Assembly: GCF_008000935.1 (NCBI RefSeq)
Contig: NZ_CP042831.1
Span: 186,001 to 250,000, forward strand
Reading direction: 5' to 3'
Length of the DNA stretch: 64,000 nucleotides
Origin: Flavobacterium alkalisoli
GTDB lineage: Bacteria; Bacteroidota; Bacteroidia; Flavobacteriales; Flavobacteriaceae
How positions within the stretch are numbered: the first letter of the stretch is position 1; every line of letters starts with the position of its first letter. The notes under the pieces were generated by a model. That model ran no database searches and had not been told where the DNA came from. It saw only the letters and a program-made list of their open reading frames with translations. Of the stretch, positions 52,691-62,493 are shown one piece after another. The position numbers were made by a program, and so were the translations under genes.

Positions 52691-55516
52691 ATGAAAAAGA
52701 GTTCCTTACTCCTCTTTTTATTTTTAATGTTCTCTACATTTTGTTTCAGTCAAAGTATAACCCTCAAAGGAGTTGTTACAGACAATACCGATTACCCCCT
52801 CGAGTCGGCCACTGTATACCTTACCTCGGTTAAAGATTCCACTCTCGTTGACTATACAATTACAAACAAAAGTGGGAACTGGGAAATGAAAATCAGGCAG
52901 GTAGATAATCCTGTCAACCTTAAAATCTCATTTGTTGGCCTGGCCAATTATTCAAAACAGTACGAATCCCTCACACAGGATATTGATTTCGGCAAAATCG
53001 TACTGGAAGACCAATCTACCGAACTTTCTGAAGTTGTAATTGAAGGCGAAGTGCCTCCTGTAAGAATCAAATCGGACACTCTTGAATTTAATGCCGCTTC
53101 TTTTAAAGTACGGCCAGACTCCAATGTAAAAACCTTATTGGAACAATTACCGGGAGTAGTTGTTGGTTCAGATGGTAAAATAACCGTAAATGGTAAAGAA
53201 GTAAACCAGATTCTTGTTAACGGCAAACCCTTTTTTGACAAAGACGGACAAATAGCCCTGCAAAACCTCCCTGCCGATATGATTAACAAGGTGCAGGTTA
53301 CCGATACCAAAACTAAAAAAGAAGAGGTATCAGGAGAAAAAGCCAGTGGTGATAACGCCAGCATTAACCTTACAATAGACGAAGACAAGAATAAAGGCCT
53401 CTTTGGCAAGTTCATGGCCGGATATGGCACTAACGACCGTTATGAAACCAGTGCAATAGGCAATTATTTTAAAGACAAATTAAGGATAAGCCTCTTAGCC
53501 TCTTCTAATAATATCAACTCCAGCGGCTTTTCTATGGACGAGATATTTGATAACATGGGAGGCGGAAGAAATGTGTCTGTATATGCAATGGATAACGGAG
53601 GCGTATATATAAACGGAATGATGTTTGGCGGCGGTAGCGGTATAACAAGATCTGACCTGTTTGGAGTTAATTATTCCGACGAATGGGCTAAAGATTTTGA
53701 TAATACCACAAGCTATTTTTATAACAGCGCAAGTACCGATAATGACAACAAAACCCGGTTAGAAACCCTTCTTACCAATAGCGACCCTAATGATACTACA
53801 GACAGGAGAAATATACGCGAATCAATATCTAGCACTAAAAGTGATAAATATGCGCACAGCATCAAATCGGAATTCGAGATTAAGCCTGATTCAACCTCAA
53901 CAATAAACTTTAGTCCTAAGTTTGTTAAGGCAAATTCAAAATCAAACAATTACAGCAGTCAGTCTACCCGAAACCAGGATGATATTTTACTTAACGAAAG
54001 TAGTGGTGATTATTACTCTGAAAATGACAACAACAGCTTTGAAAGTGAACTGGAGTATTATAAGTCTTTAAGAAGAAAAGGACGCGGTTTTGGTGTATCT
54101 TTTAGCAATACAAACAACAGAGATGACGGAAGTAACTTTAACAACTCTGTTACCAACTTTTATGGAGACGAAGACGGCGATGGTAATCCCGACACTCCGG
54201 CAGATATAAGAAATCAGGTACGATACAGTAAAACCTCTCTGGACAACTACTCAGCAGGAGTTTATTTTACAGAGCCTGTTACCGATTCTTTAAAATTAAC
54301 AACCAACTTTAGTTATGAATCAGAACTATCTGTTCAAAACAGAAAAGGTTTTGATTATGATGATGCTACAGGAGACTATACTCTTGCAAATGATCTAATC
54401 ACAAACTATGTTAGTTCAAGAACCAATACTGTAACCCCCGGAGCAGGTATTGAGTTAGAAAAGGAAAAATATTCGATGAGATTCAGCGGAGGAACAGCCA
54501 TTACTCAGTTTAAAAATTTTTCAAGTTATCTGGGGACTGATTATAGCTTAAATAAAACCTACCTTTTGCCTGATATGGATGCATATTTCAGGTATAAGTT
54601 TGACAAATCAAAATACCTGTCATTATATTACTATTACAATGCAAACTTTCCTAGTGCGCAGCAGGTACTCCCTGTAGAAGATTTAAGTAATGCACTTTAT
54701 ACCTCTATTGGTAACCCTGATCTTAATCCCAGTCAGTCAAATCAATTCTATTTAAATTTCAGGAATTACGATTTCAGCACACGTTCAGGATATGGTTTCT
54801 ATTCAGGACTAACTTTTTATAAAGACAATATTGCTTCGTTTACTGAGATAGATGAAAATGCGAAACAAAGCACAAGCTACACCAATATATCGGGCACTTA
54901 TGACATGTATTTAGGAAGTTATTATAACAAACAGTATAAAAAAGACGCGCATACCTTTAGAGTAAATGCAGGGCTTAGTGTAAATTTCGATTTGAATAAA
55001 GGATTTACCAATCAACAGCTTTATGAGGCTGAAAATTTAAGGTTTAGCCCAAGGTTTAGTCTTACCTATGAGTATGGTGAATTATTAACCATTACTCCTT
55101 CTTATGAGCTTAATTATAACGAAACCAAATACAAGAACTACTCGATAAACGAGGCTTCTAATGTAGTTCATAATCTAAACCTTCAAACTACCAGCTACTG
55201 GCCTAAACACATAGTTTTTGGTAACGACTTTGGTTACACCTATAACTCTAATTTAGGCAGCGGATTCAAAAAGGATTTCTTTTTGTGGAACACCAGTTTA
55301 GGATATAATTTTTATCAGGACAAGCTTTTATTTAAGGTAAAAGTATATGATATACTAAACCAAAACTTAGGCAACTCAAGAAGCATTACCGCTACAGGTA
55401 TTTACGAACAGCAAAATACGGTTCTAAAACGTTATTTAATGTTCTCTCTAACCTACAAGCTTAGCAAGTTTGGAGCTAAGGAAAAGAAAGGCGGAACACG
55501 AATGATACGATTCTAA
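52691..55516 (+). CDS. TonB-receptor-like outer-membrane beta-barrel protein
   Basis: This 941-residue protein has a signal peptide ending near CFSQ (about 20). A carboxypeptidase-regulatory-like domain (about 24-110) and a plug-like part follow (about 120-225, with LEQLPGVVVGSDGKITVNGKEVNQILVNG). A long Asn/Tyr-rich beta-barrel runs to the end. It fits the outer-membrane beta-barrel family of Bacteroidetes that resembles TonB-dependent receptors. No SusD partner or obvious TonB box is present, so it is not a SusC. Substrate unknown. Confidence 0.82.
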   Translation: MKKSSLLLFLFLMFSTFCFSQSITLKGVVTDNTDYPLESATVYLTSVKDSTLVDYTITNKSGNWEMKIRQVDNPVNLKISFVGLANYSKQYESLTQDIDFGKIVLEDQSTELSEVVIEGEVPPVRIKSDTLEFNAASFKVRPDSNVKTLLEQLPGVVVGSDGKITVNGKEVNQILVNGKPFFDKDGQIALQNLPADMINKVQVTDTKTKKEEVSGEKASGDNASINLTIDEDKNKGLFGKFMAGYGTNDRYETSAIGNYFKDKLRISLLASSNNINSSGFSMDEIFDNMGGGRNVSVYAMDNGGVYINGMMFGGGSGITRSDLFGVNYSDEWAKDFDNTTSYFYNSASTDNDNKTRLETLLTNSDPNDTTDRRNIRESISSTKSDKYAHSIKSEFEIKPDSTSTINFSPKFVKANSKSNNYSSQSTRNQDDILLNESSGDYYSENDNNSFESELEYYKSLRRKGRGFGVSFSNTNNRDDGSNFNNSVTNFYGDEDGDGNPDTPADIRNQVRYSKTSLDNYSAGVYFTEPVTDSLKLTTNFSYESELSVQNRKGFDYDDATGDYTLANDLITNYVSSRTNTVTPGAGIELEKEKYSMRFSGGTAITQFKNFSSYLGTDYSLNKTYLLPDMDAYFRYKFDKSKYLSLYYYYNANFPSAQQVLPVEDLSNALYTSIGNPDLNPSQSNQFYLNFRNYDFSTRSGYGFYSGLTFYKDNIASFTEIDENAKQSTSYTNISGTYDMYLGSYYNKQYKKDAHTFRVNAGLSVNFDLNKGFTNQQLYEAENLRFSPRFSLTYEYGELLTITPSYELNYNETKYKNYSINEASNVVHNLNLQTTSYWPKHIVFGNDFGYTYNSNLGSGFKKDFFLWNTSLGYNFYQDKLLFKVKVYDILNQNLGNSRSITATGIYEQQNTVLKRYLMFSLTYKLSKFGAKEKKGGTRMIRF

Positions 55517-55523
55517 ATATTAC

Positions 55524-55553
55524 AAAAAGAGGCTGCAATTGCAGCCTCTTTTT
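55524..55553. terminator. Bidirectional terminator between the barrel gene and the TPM operon
   Basis: A perfect 30-bp palindrome, 15-bp arms 55524-55538 and 55539-55553, has A/T-rich outer ends. It sits between convergent genes and can end both transcripts. Confidence 0.88.
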
Positions 55554-55569
55554 TATCTTATATATTTTA

Positions 55570-56361
55570 TTACCAACTTCCTCCGGCACCGCCGCCATTA
55601 AAGCCGCCGCCGCCAAAGCCACCTCCGAAGCCGCCGCCAAAACCACCTCCGGAACTTCCGCCTCCAAAGCCGCCTCCGCCTCCGCCGCGACCAAGGCTAC
55701 TTAGAATTATGATATCGGCAAGACTCGGCCCGCCCATACGGTTACCACGGCCTCCACCACCTCTTCTTGAAAGGATAGAGATTATTATTATAAAAAGGAT
55801 AATAAAAAAGAAAACTACTCCGGCACCACTTCCCTTCTTTCCGCTTTTACGTTCTCCTTTGTACTCCCCTTTCATTACCTGCATTATCGCAGTAGTTCCC
55901 TTATCTATACCGGTAAAAAAATTACCTTTTTTAAACTCGGGTGTTATTTCATTATCTATAATAGTTTTTGTTACAGCATCCGTAAGCAAGTGCTGAGTAC
56001 CCATACCGGTTTGAATGAACATATTTCTGTCATCTTTAGCGATAAGTAACAACACACCATTATCTTTACCTTTTTGACCAATACCCCATTTATCAGCTAT
56101 ATCAAAAGCATACTTCCATGGAGCTTCGCCTCCTGTTGTATTAACAACTACAACAACTATTTGTGTAGAAGTAGTATCGGCATAGTTGATTAATTTCTGT
56201 TCTATAGCCTGTTTTTCAGATGCACTTAAAAGCTGGGTATTAAACTCATAATAACTGGTTTGAAAACTGGGTTTTTCAGGTATTGTAACTGTTTGCCCTA
56301 AAACAATACTGCTTAAAAGCAGTAAGCTAAAGAGCATTATATTTTTAATTAAATATTTCAT
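55570..56361 (-). CDS. TPM-domain membrane protein with Gly-rich tail (YgcG-like)
   Basis: This 263-residue protein has a signal peptide (about 1-22), a TPM domain (about 35-165, with IVVVVVNTTGGEAPWKYAFDIADKWGIG), and one membrane segment near 178-195. A C-terminal tail of mostly Gly follows and ends in GGSW. It is encoded immediately after the second TPM gene (stop and start adjacent). TPM domains occur in proteins linked to membrane or photosystem repair in other organisms; the bacterial role is not settled. The pair with LemA is a common arrangement. Confidence 0.87.
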   Translation of the reverse strand: MKYLIKNIMLFSLLLLSSIVLGQTVTIPEKPSFQTSYYEFNTQLLSASEKQAIEQKLINYADTTSTQIVVVVVNTTGGEAPWKYAFDIADKWGIGQKGKDNGVLLLIAKDDRNMFIQTGMGTQHLLTDAVTKTIIDNEITPEFKKGNFFTGIDKGTTAIMQVMKGEYKGERKSGKKGSGAGVVFFFIILFIIIISILSRRGGGGRGNRMGGPSLADIIILSSLGRGGGGGGFGGGSSGGGFGGGFGGGFGGGGFNGGGAGGSW

Positions 56362-56799
56362 TTAGCTTTTTGAAATTTCATTAGACAGTTCGTTTTCATC
56401 ATCAGAAGCATAAGGAAAATAGCTTTTTAAGCGTTCTCCTGCCTTTAATATCCCTTTTACCAAACCATCTTTATATTTTTTTTCTTTAAAGTTAGAAATA
56501 ACTAAATCCTTAGTACTGTTCCAAAAATCATCCTCAACCACCTTATCAATACCCTCATCGCCTATTATGGCGAAGGTATGATCGCTAACCCCTACGTAAA
56601 ATAAAACTCCGTTACGAGCGGCAGTAGCCTCCATGCCTAATTGATAAAAAACCTCCTGAGCTCTTTCGAGTGGAGGTTTTTCTGAATGATTTTCGATATG
56701 TACCCTGATTTCTCCTGAAGTGTTCTTTTCTGCTAAAACAATTGCTTCAACAATTTCTTTTTCTTCTTCCGGAGTTAAAAATTCTTCGGTTACAGACAT
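56362..56799 (-). CDS. TPM-domain protein, short form
   Basis: The frame extends to 56904, but that would overlap the LemA gene; the methionine at 56799 (MSVTEEFLTPEEEKEI) lies 13 bases after the LemA stop and is preferred, giving 145 residues. The TPM domain includes SGEIRVHIENHSE and GVLFYVGVSDHTFAIIGDEG. It has no signal peptide, so the TPM domain here is cytoplasmic, unlike that of the next gene. It is likely co-transcribed with LemA and the Gly-rich TPM protein. Confidence 0.85.
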   Translation of the reverse strand: MSVTEEFLTPEEEKEIVEAIVLAEKNTSGEIRVHIENHSEKPPLERAQEVFYQLGMEATAARNGVLFYVGVSDHTFAIIGDEGIDKVVEDDFWNSTKDLVISNFKEKKYKDGLVKGILKAGERLKSYFPYASDDENELSNEISKS

Positions 56800-56812
56800 C
56801 TTTTCTATTTTC

Positions 56813-57400
56813 TTATTTAAAGTTAAATTCAACATCCGGTGCCTTTTCCGCTCCTTCATCCGATTTAAATCTCGGCATATCCTCAAAGCCAAACATATTG
56901 GCAAAAATTACTGCAGGAAAACGGTGTTTTTTAACATCATAAGTGTTTACCGCTTCATTGTATCTGTCTCTGGCTACATTAATTCTGTTTTCTGTGCCTT
57001 CAAGCTGAGACTGTAAAGCAAGGAAATTTTGGTTCGCTTTTAACTCAGGATAACGCTCAACAGAAACCAGTAGCCTTGATAAAGCTCCCGATACTCCGTT
57101 TTGAGCCTGTTGAAACTGTGCTAATTGTTCCGGTGTAATATTAGCAGGGTCTATAGTAACCGCTGTAGCTTTAGCACGTGCTTCAACTACTTCAGTCAAT
57201 GTGCTTCTTTCAAAATCTGCTGCACCCTGTACTGTTTTAACAAGATTACCAATAAGGTCATTTCTTCTTTGATAGCTACTCTCTACATTAGCCCACGTCG
57301 TTTTTGCATTAGCTCTTACAGATACTAATCCATTATAAGATGAAGCAACCCAAATACCCAGAATTGCAAGTACCACAATAGCAATAATCCACTTTTTCAT
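56813..57400 (-). CDS. lemA: LemA family protein
   Basis: This 195-residue protein has one N-terminal membrane helix (about 4-20), followed by the helical LemA domain with YNGLVSVRANAKTTWANVES and the AQFQQAQNGVSGALSRLLVSVERYPELKAN region. Proteins of this family are membrane-anchored helical bundles of unknown biochemical function. It is next to two TPM-domain genes, a frequent partnership, and 11 bases after the MerR gene. Confidence 0.92.
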   Translation of the reverse strand: MKKWIIAIVVLAILGIWVASSYNGLVSVRANAKTTWANVESSYQRRNDLIGNLVKTVQGAADFERSTLTEVVEARAKATAVTIDPANITPEQLAQFQQAQNGVSGALSRLLVSVERYPELKANQNFLALQSQLEGTENRINVARDRYNEAVNTYDVKKHRFPAVIFANMFGFEDMPRFKSDEGAEKAPDVEFNFK

Positions 57401-57411
57401 TTGCGTTTGTT

Positions 57412-57741
57412 TTAAAGTTCGTTTTTAATGTTTAATAAACTTGTTTTAATAGCCTCCAATTTACGAATTATCTCAAACTTATCCAGAGTTTTTTTCTGGC
57501 CTTCCTTTAAGTGCACTTTTGCACCCTCCAGGGTAAAGCCTCTTTCTTTTACCAAATGATAGATAAGTTGAAGGTTTTTAACATCCTCCGGAGTAAACAT
57601 CCTGTTACCCTTTGCATTCTTTTTTGGTTTAAGGATATCAAATTCCTTATCCCAAAAACGAATTAGGGATGTATTTACATCAAAAGCTGTGGCGAGTTCG
57701 CCAATAGTATAATATCTTTTTTCAGGCAGGTCTAGATGCAT
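57412..57741 (-). CDS. MerR-family transcriptional regulator
   Basis: This 109-residue protein has an N-terminal MerR winged helix-turn-helix (YYTIGELATAFDVNTSLIRFWDKEFDILKPKKNAKGNRMFTPED split over about 10-52) and a short helical C-terminal part without visible metal-binding cysteines. Its ATG overlaps the M23 peptidase stop by one base, so the two are coupled. Its target is unknown; it could regulate this operon. Confidence 0.9.
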   Translation of the reverse strand: MHLDLPEKRYYTIGELATAFDVNTSLIRFWDKEFDILKPKKNAKGNRMFTPEDVKNLQLIYHLVKERGFTLEGAKVHLKEGQKKTLDKFEIIRKLEAIKTSLLNIKNEL

Positions 57742-58718
57742 TAGTCAAGCGATTGGTTTTCCTGATTAGCTAATTTAGAAATTAAAATGTACTCCTGTGC
57801 AGAAATGTTTCCGTAATAGAAGTTGATAGGGTTAATAACCTCACCGCCCTTATGCACCTCATAGTGAAGGTGTGGCGCTTCAGATCGGCCTGTGCTACCC
57901 ACAAAGCCTATTACATCTCCCCTTTTTACCTTTTGCCCCACCTTTACATTGTATTTGCTTAAGTGCGCATAAAGGGTTTCATAACCAAAGCCGTGCTTAA
58001 TTACAATATGGTTACCATAACCTGTAGCCCTGTTATCGGCACGTTGTACCACACCGTCTCCGGTAGCATAGATAGGAGTTCCGGTTTTTGCCGAAAAGTC
58101 CATACCGGCATGAAACTTCCTGATTTTAGTAAACGGGTCGCTCCTGTAACCAAAACCGGATGCCATGTGGCGCAGGTCTTCATTCTTTACAGGCTGTATT
58201 GCCGGGATTGCTGCCAGCAGCTGCTGCTTATCTTTAGCCAGTTTGGCAATTTCATCAAGCGATTTAGACTGCACAACAAGCTCTTTAGACAATACATCAA
58301 GGCGTTCTGTAGTATTTCTTACCAGTTTAGTATTGTTAAACCCTTCCAGTTCTTTATAACGGTTTACTCCACCAAAGCCCGCTTTACGCTGCTCATCAGG
58401 AATAGGAGATGTATTAAAGTAAGCACGATACAGGTTGTTATCTCTCTCTTCTATCGCTGCAAGAACCTCATTGGCTTCTTCCATACGCTTATTTAAAATC
58501 TCATAATTAACTTTAAGGTTTTCAATCTCCCTGGCCTGAAGCTTATCTTTAGGAGTTTCAAAAAAAGGTGTATTTAAAAGCACCACAAATGATAAAAAAC
58601 CAAAAAGTGCAGACGACACCATAAAAAGTGCCACTACACCCAGACTTTTGCCTTTTTTGGGCTTAATTTTACGATACGCCAGATTTTCTGTGTCGTAATA
58701 ATATTTTACCTTCGCCAT
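57741..58718 (-). CDS. M23 (LytM/LysM-type) peptidoglycan endopeptidase, membrane-anchored
   Basis: This 325-residue protein has one membrane helix (about 27-48), a coiled-coil stretch (about 58-95 and 130-170), and a C-terminal M23 peptidase domain. The zinc ligands are visible: His203 and Asp207 in FHAGMD, and His285 in PHLHYE, with His252 and His283 also placed as expected. It should cut or remodel peptidoglycan crosslinks in the periplasm. It is the first gene of the leftward operon that continues with MerR, LemA and two TPM genes. A TAAATTTG box at 58785-58792 is the likely promoter. Confidence 0.92.
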   Translation of the reverse strand: MAKVKYYYDTENLAYRKIKPKKGKSLGVVALFMVSSALFGFLSFVVLLNTPFFETPKDKLQAREIENLKVNYEILNKRMEEANEVLAAIEERDNNLYRAYFNTSPIPDEQRKAGFGGVNRYKELEGFNNTKLVRNTTERLDVLSKELVVQSKSLDEIAKLAKDKQQLLAAIPAIQPVKNEDLRHMASGFGYRSDPFTKIRKFHAGMDFSAKTGTPIYATGDGVVQRADNRATGYGNHIVIKHGFGYETLYAHLSKYNVKVGQKVKRGDVIGFVGSTGRSEAPHLHYEVHKGGEVINPINFYYGNISAQEYILISKLANQENQSLD

Positions 58719-58732
58719 GTTCTAATTTATTC

Positions 58733-58740
58733 TATTTTTG
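58733..58740 (+). promoter_or_regulatory. Possible -7 element of alaS
   Basis: TATTTTTG fits TAnnTTTG but lies about 136 bases before the alaS ATG. The leader would be long. A short inverted repeat TTACAA/TTGTAA lies near 58745-58762, but no known riboswitch was recognised. Confidence 0.3.
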
Positions 58741-58784
58741 CACCTTACAATAAAGGTTGTAAAATCGGTAATGTGATAAACGAA

Positions 58785-58792
58785 CAAATTTA
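58785..58792 (-). promoter_or_regulatory. -7 element of the M23-MerR-LemA-TPM operon
   Basis: Leftward TAAATTTG lies 66 bases before the peptidase start. Confidence 0.45.
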
Positions 58793-58876
58793 GCAAATGT
58801 TACGGTTTTGCAGTGGTTTTTTTAAGCCAACCATCCTTTTTTTTAATTATAAAAACATAAACATTTTCATAAAGGC

Positions 58877-61504
58877 ATGAAATCTCAGGATATCAGGAAG
58901 CAATTTTTAGATTTTTTTAAAGACAGGGGCCACCTAATAGTTCCTTCTGCACCTATCGTTACTAAAGACGACCCTACCCTAATGTTCAACAATTCGGGTA
59001 TGGCACAGTTTAAGGAATTCTTTTTAGGTAACGGCACTCCTAAAAGCAAAAGGATAGCCGATACCCAAAAATGTCTTCGCGTTTCGGGTAAGCACAATGA
59101 CCTTGAAGAAGTAGGTATAGACACCTACCACCATACAATGTTTGAAATGCTTGGTAACTGGAGCTTTGGCGATTACTTTAAAAAAGAAGCGATACACTGG
59201 GCCTGGGAATTGCTAACGGAAGTTTATAAAATAGACAAAGACATCCTTTATGTTACCGTGTTTGAAGGTAACAAAGAAGATAACCTTCCTATGGATCAGG
59301 AGGCTTATGATATATGGAAAGAACTTATATCGGAAGACCGAATCCTTATGGGGAGTAAAAAAGACAACTTCTGGGAAATGGGCGACCAGGGTCCTTGCGG
59401 GCCTTGCAGCGAGATTCACGTTGACATCCGTTCTGCTGAAGAGAAAGCAGAGAAATCCGGCCGTGACCTTGTTAATGCAGATCACCCACAGGTTGTAGAG
59501 ATATGGAATAACGTATTCATGGAGTTTAACCGTAAGGCAGACGGCTCTCTTGAAAAACTACCTGCACAGCACGTTGATACAGGTATGGGCTTTGAGCGTC
59601 TTTGTATGGTTTTACAGGGAGTTCAGTCTAACTATGATACAGATGTGTTTACTCCGCTTATACAAAAAATTGAAAGCCTTACAGGTAAAAAATACACTAT
59701 AAAAGCTTCTAACGAAGACGAAGACAAATTAAATATTGCCATTCGTGTTATTGCAGACCACGTTAGGGCTGTGGCCTTTGCCATTGCTGACGGACAGCTG
59801 CCATCTAACAATGGAGCAGGATATGTTATAAGAAGGATATTAAGAAGGGCAATCCGTTACGGATTTACTTTCCTTGATAAAAAAGAGCCGTTCATATTTG
59901 AGCTTGTTGATACATTAAGCAATCAGATGGGCGAATTCTTCCCTGAAATCAAAACTCAGAAAACACTGGTTCAAAATGTAATCCGTGAAGAAGAAACCTC
60001 TTTCCTTAGAACACTTGACCAGGGACTACAGTTACTTGAAAACGTAATTGCTTCTACCGAGGGTAAAACGGTTTCAGGACAAAAGGCATTTGAGCTTTAT
60101 GACACTTTTGGTTTCCCTATCGACTTAACTGCTCTTATCTTAAGAGAAAAAGGATACAATCTTGACGAAGCCGGTTTTGAAGCGGCTATGCAGGAACAAA
60201 AAGCAAGATCGAGAGCGGCATCGGAAGTTTCGACTGCCGACTGGACTATTCTTACTCAGGGCAATACCGAAACTTTTGTGGGGTACGACCAACTGGAAAA
60301 CGAGGTTAAAATTACCCGTTACCGTAAGGTTGACTCTAAAAAAGACGGAATAATTTATCAGATTGTATTAAGCGACACTCCTTTCTACCCTGAAGGCGGT
60401 GGACAGGTAGGCGATAAAGGAAAGCTTGTTTCTGCAAACGAGACCATTGAGGTTATAGATACCAAAAAAGAAAACAACCTTATTCTTCATATCACTAAAA
60501 AGCTTCCTGAAAATGTAAACGGTACTTATACTGCCGTTGTTGATGAAAAGCTTAGAAATGAGTCTGCAAGTAACCACTCTGCCACTCACCTGCTTCATCA
60601 GGCATTAAGAAGTGTATTAGGTACACATGTTGAGCAAAAAGGATCGTTGGTAAGCCCTAATTATCTTCGTTTTGACTTTTCTCACTTCTCTAAGGTAACT
60701 GACGAAGAACTTAAAGAAGTAGAAGATTTTGTAAACGCAAGAATACAGGAACACCTGCCGTTAATTGAGAGAAGAAGCATACCGTTCCAACAGGCAATAG
60801 AAGAAGGCGCAATGGCATTATTCGGCGAAAAATACGGCGATAATGTACGTGCTATTAAATTTGGTGAAAGTATGGAGCTTTGCGGGGGTATACACGTAAA
60901 GAATACTGCCGATATATGGTATTTTAAAATTGTTAGCGAAGGCGCAGTTGCTGCTGGTATACGTCGTATTGAGGCTATTACTAACGAGGCAGTAAAAGAG
61001 CATTTCGCTTCTCAGGAAAATGTACTTAACGAAATTAAGACTGCACTTAAAAACCCGCAGGATACCCTCAAAGCCGTATCTTCATTACAGGACGAGAACA
61101 CCAAGCTTAAAAAGCAGATTGAAGCCCTATTGAAAGACAAAGCAAAAAATCTTAAAGGTGAACTTGCTGCCGAGATACAGGAACTAAACGGGGTTAAGTT
61201 TTTAGCTAAACAGGTAGATCTTGATCCTGCAGGTGCTAAAGACCTTGTTTATGAATTAGGCAACCTTGGTACTAACCTGTTTATTGTACTTGCTACAGCG
61301 CAGGACGACAAACCAATGTTAACCTGCTATATATCTAAAGAGCTTGTAGCAGAAAAAGGCCTTAACGCAGGACAGGTAGTACGCGAACTGGGTAAACATA
61401 TCCAGGGCGGCGGTGGCGGACAGCCGTTCTTTGCTACTGCAGGTGGTAAAAACGTAAACGGTATAAATGATGCCCTGGCAGCAGCAGCAGATTTTATAAA
61501 ATAA
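58877..61504 (+). CDS. alaS: Alanine--tRNA ligase
   Basis: This 875-residue class II synthetase charges tRNA-Ala. The catalytic part begins with the usual [20 protein letters not shown], and motif 2 [19 protein letters not shown] is present. The editing domain has His567 and His571 (HSATH) plus Cys669 and His673 (CGGIH) as zinc and editing ligands, so proofreading of Ser- and Gly-tRNA should be intact. The C-terminal DHHA1-like part includes [10 protein letters not shown]. The GSCFA gene follows after 6 bases. Confidence 0.98.
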   Translation: MKSQDIRKQFLDFFKDRGHLIVPSAPIVTKDDPTLMFNNSGMAQFKEFFLGNGTPKSKRIADTQKCLRVSGKHNDLEEVGIDTYHHTMFEMLGNWSFGDYFKKEAIHWAWELLTEVYKIDKDILYVTVFEGNKEDNLPMDQEAYDIWKELISEDRILMGSKKDNFWEMGDQGPCGPCSEIHVDIRSAEEKAEKSGRDLVNADHPQVVEIWNNVFMEFNRKADGSLEKLPAQHVDTGMGFERLCMVLQGVQSNYDTDVFTPLIQKIESLTGKKYTIKASNEDEDKLNIAIRVIADHVRAVAFAIADGQLPSNNGAGYVIRRILRRAIRYGFTFLDKKEPFIFELVDTLSNQMGEFFPEIKTQKTLVQNVIREEETSFLRTLDQGLQLLENVIASTEGKTVSGQKAFELYDTFGFPIDLTALILREKGYNLDEAGFEAAMQEQKARSRAASEVSTADWTILTQGNTETFVGYDQLENEVKITRYRKVDSKKDGIIYQIVLSDTPFYPEGGGQVGDKGKLVSANETIEVIDTKKENNLILHITKKLPENVNGTYTAVVDEKLRNESASNHSATHLLHQALRSVLGTHVEQKGSLVSPNYLRFDFSHFSKVTDEELKEVEDFVNARIQEHLPLIERRSIPFQQAIEEGAMALFGEKYGDNVRAIKFGESMELCGGIHVKNTADIWYFKIVSEGAVAAGIRRIEAITNEAVKEHFASQENVLNEIKTALKNPQDTLKAVSSLQDENTKLKKQIEALLKDKAKNLKGELAAEIQELNGVKFLAKQVDLDPAGAKDLVYELGNLGTNLFIVLATAQDDKPMLTCYISKELVAEKGLNAGQVVRELGKHIQGGGGGQPFFATAGGKNVNGINDALAAAADFIK

Positions 61505-61510
61505 TAAAAC

Positions 61511-62464
61511 ATGCAATTCAGAACCCAAATACCTGTTTCAAAAAGTAACAATCCAATTAGTTATGATTCTGAGATAGTGTCTTTGGGTTCTTGTTTTGCA
61601 GTAAATATGGGAGAGAAATTTAATTACTTTAAATTTCAAAACACCATTAATCCTTTTGGCATACTGTTTCATCCTGTTGCCCTTAAAAAGTTTATTGACT
61701 ATTCTTTAGCTGATAAAGAATTTACTGAGACCGACATCTTTTATCATAACGAACGCTGGCATTGCTTTGACGCCCATTCAGACCTTAGCAGCACAGATAA
61801 AGAAGAATTACTGGCAAACCTTAGCAACGCAACTAAAAATACGCTTAGCAAGCTTAAAACAGCCTCTCACCTTATTGTAACTTTAGGCACGGCATGGGTA
61901 TATCGCTACAATCAAAAAAATGAGCTTGTGGCCAATTGCCACAAGGTTCCTCAAAAAGAATTTTCAAAAGAGCTATTAAATACCACTTCGATCAAAGAAG
62001 CATTATCAGGTATTATCAATAGCGTAAAAAACATTAACCCTTCTGTAAATATAATTTTTACTGTTTCCCCTGTAAGGCATATTAAAGATGGGTTTAGTGA
62101 AAACCAATGGAGTAAATCAAACCTTATAAGTTCAGTACATGAAACTATAGCAGAGGTAAAAGAAAACCTGGCTTACTTTCCTTCGTATGAAATAATGATG
62201 GACGAACTTAGGGATTATCGCTTTTATGCCGAAGATATGATACACCCTAACCAGGTAGCCATAGACTATATATGGGAACGTTTTGCAGAAAGCCACATTA
62301 CACTCGAAGCCTTTACGACCATGAAAGAAGTAGATACTGTACAAAAGGGAATGCATCACCGCTCATTTAATCCTGAATCGGAACAGCATAAAAACTTTCT
62401 TTTAAAACTGGAACAAAAGGCAAAATCCTTAAAAGATAAATACCCGCATATTATATTTAAATAA
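61511..62464 (+). CDS. GSCFA-domain protein
   Basis: This 317-residue cytoplasmic protein has the name-giving motif GSCFAVNMGEKF at about 27-38, followed by NPFGILFHP and TLGTAWVY motifs and MIHPNQVA near 244. GSCFA proteins are related to SGNH/GDSL hydrolases; the real substrate is unknown. It begins only 6 bases after alaS and is probably co-transcribed with it. Confidence 0.9.
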   Translation: MQFRTQIPVSKSNNPISYDSEIVSLGSCFAVNMGEKFNYFKFQNTINPFGILFHPVALKKFIDYSLADKEFTETDIFYHNERWHCFDAHSDLSSTDKEELLANLSNATKNTLSKLKTASHLIVTLGTAWVYRYNQKNELVANCHKVPQKEFSKELLNTTSIKEALSGIINSVKNINPSVNIIFTVSPVRHIKDGFSENQWSKSNLISSVHETIAEVKENLAYFPSYEIMMDELRDYRFYAEDMIHPNQVAIDYIWERFAESHITLEAFTTMKEVDTVQKGMHHRSFNPESEQHKNFLLKLEQKAKSLKDKYPHIIFK

Positions 62465-62488
62465 AAAGAGCGCTTAAAGCGCTCTTTT
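62464..62488. terminator. Bidirectional terminator after the GSCFA gene
   Basis: An 11-bp stem AAAAGAGCGCT / AGCGCTCTTTT (62464-62474 with 62478-62488) has a 3-base loop. It lies between convergent genes and can serve both. Confidence 0.85.
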
Positions 62489-62493
62489 AGTTG

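Noticed and set aside
56800..56904. Upstream start for the short TPM protein
   Set aside because: It would overlap lemA and add a basic, non-TPM stretch; the methionine at 56799 fits the operon spacing.
58741..58876. Riboswitch or T-box in the alaS leader
   Set aside because: Only a short inverted repeat was seen, with no conserved T-box or riboswitch core.
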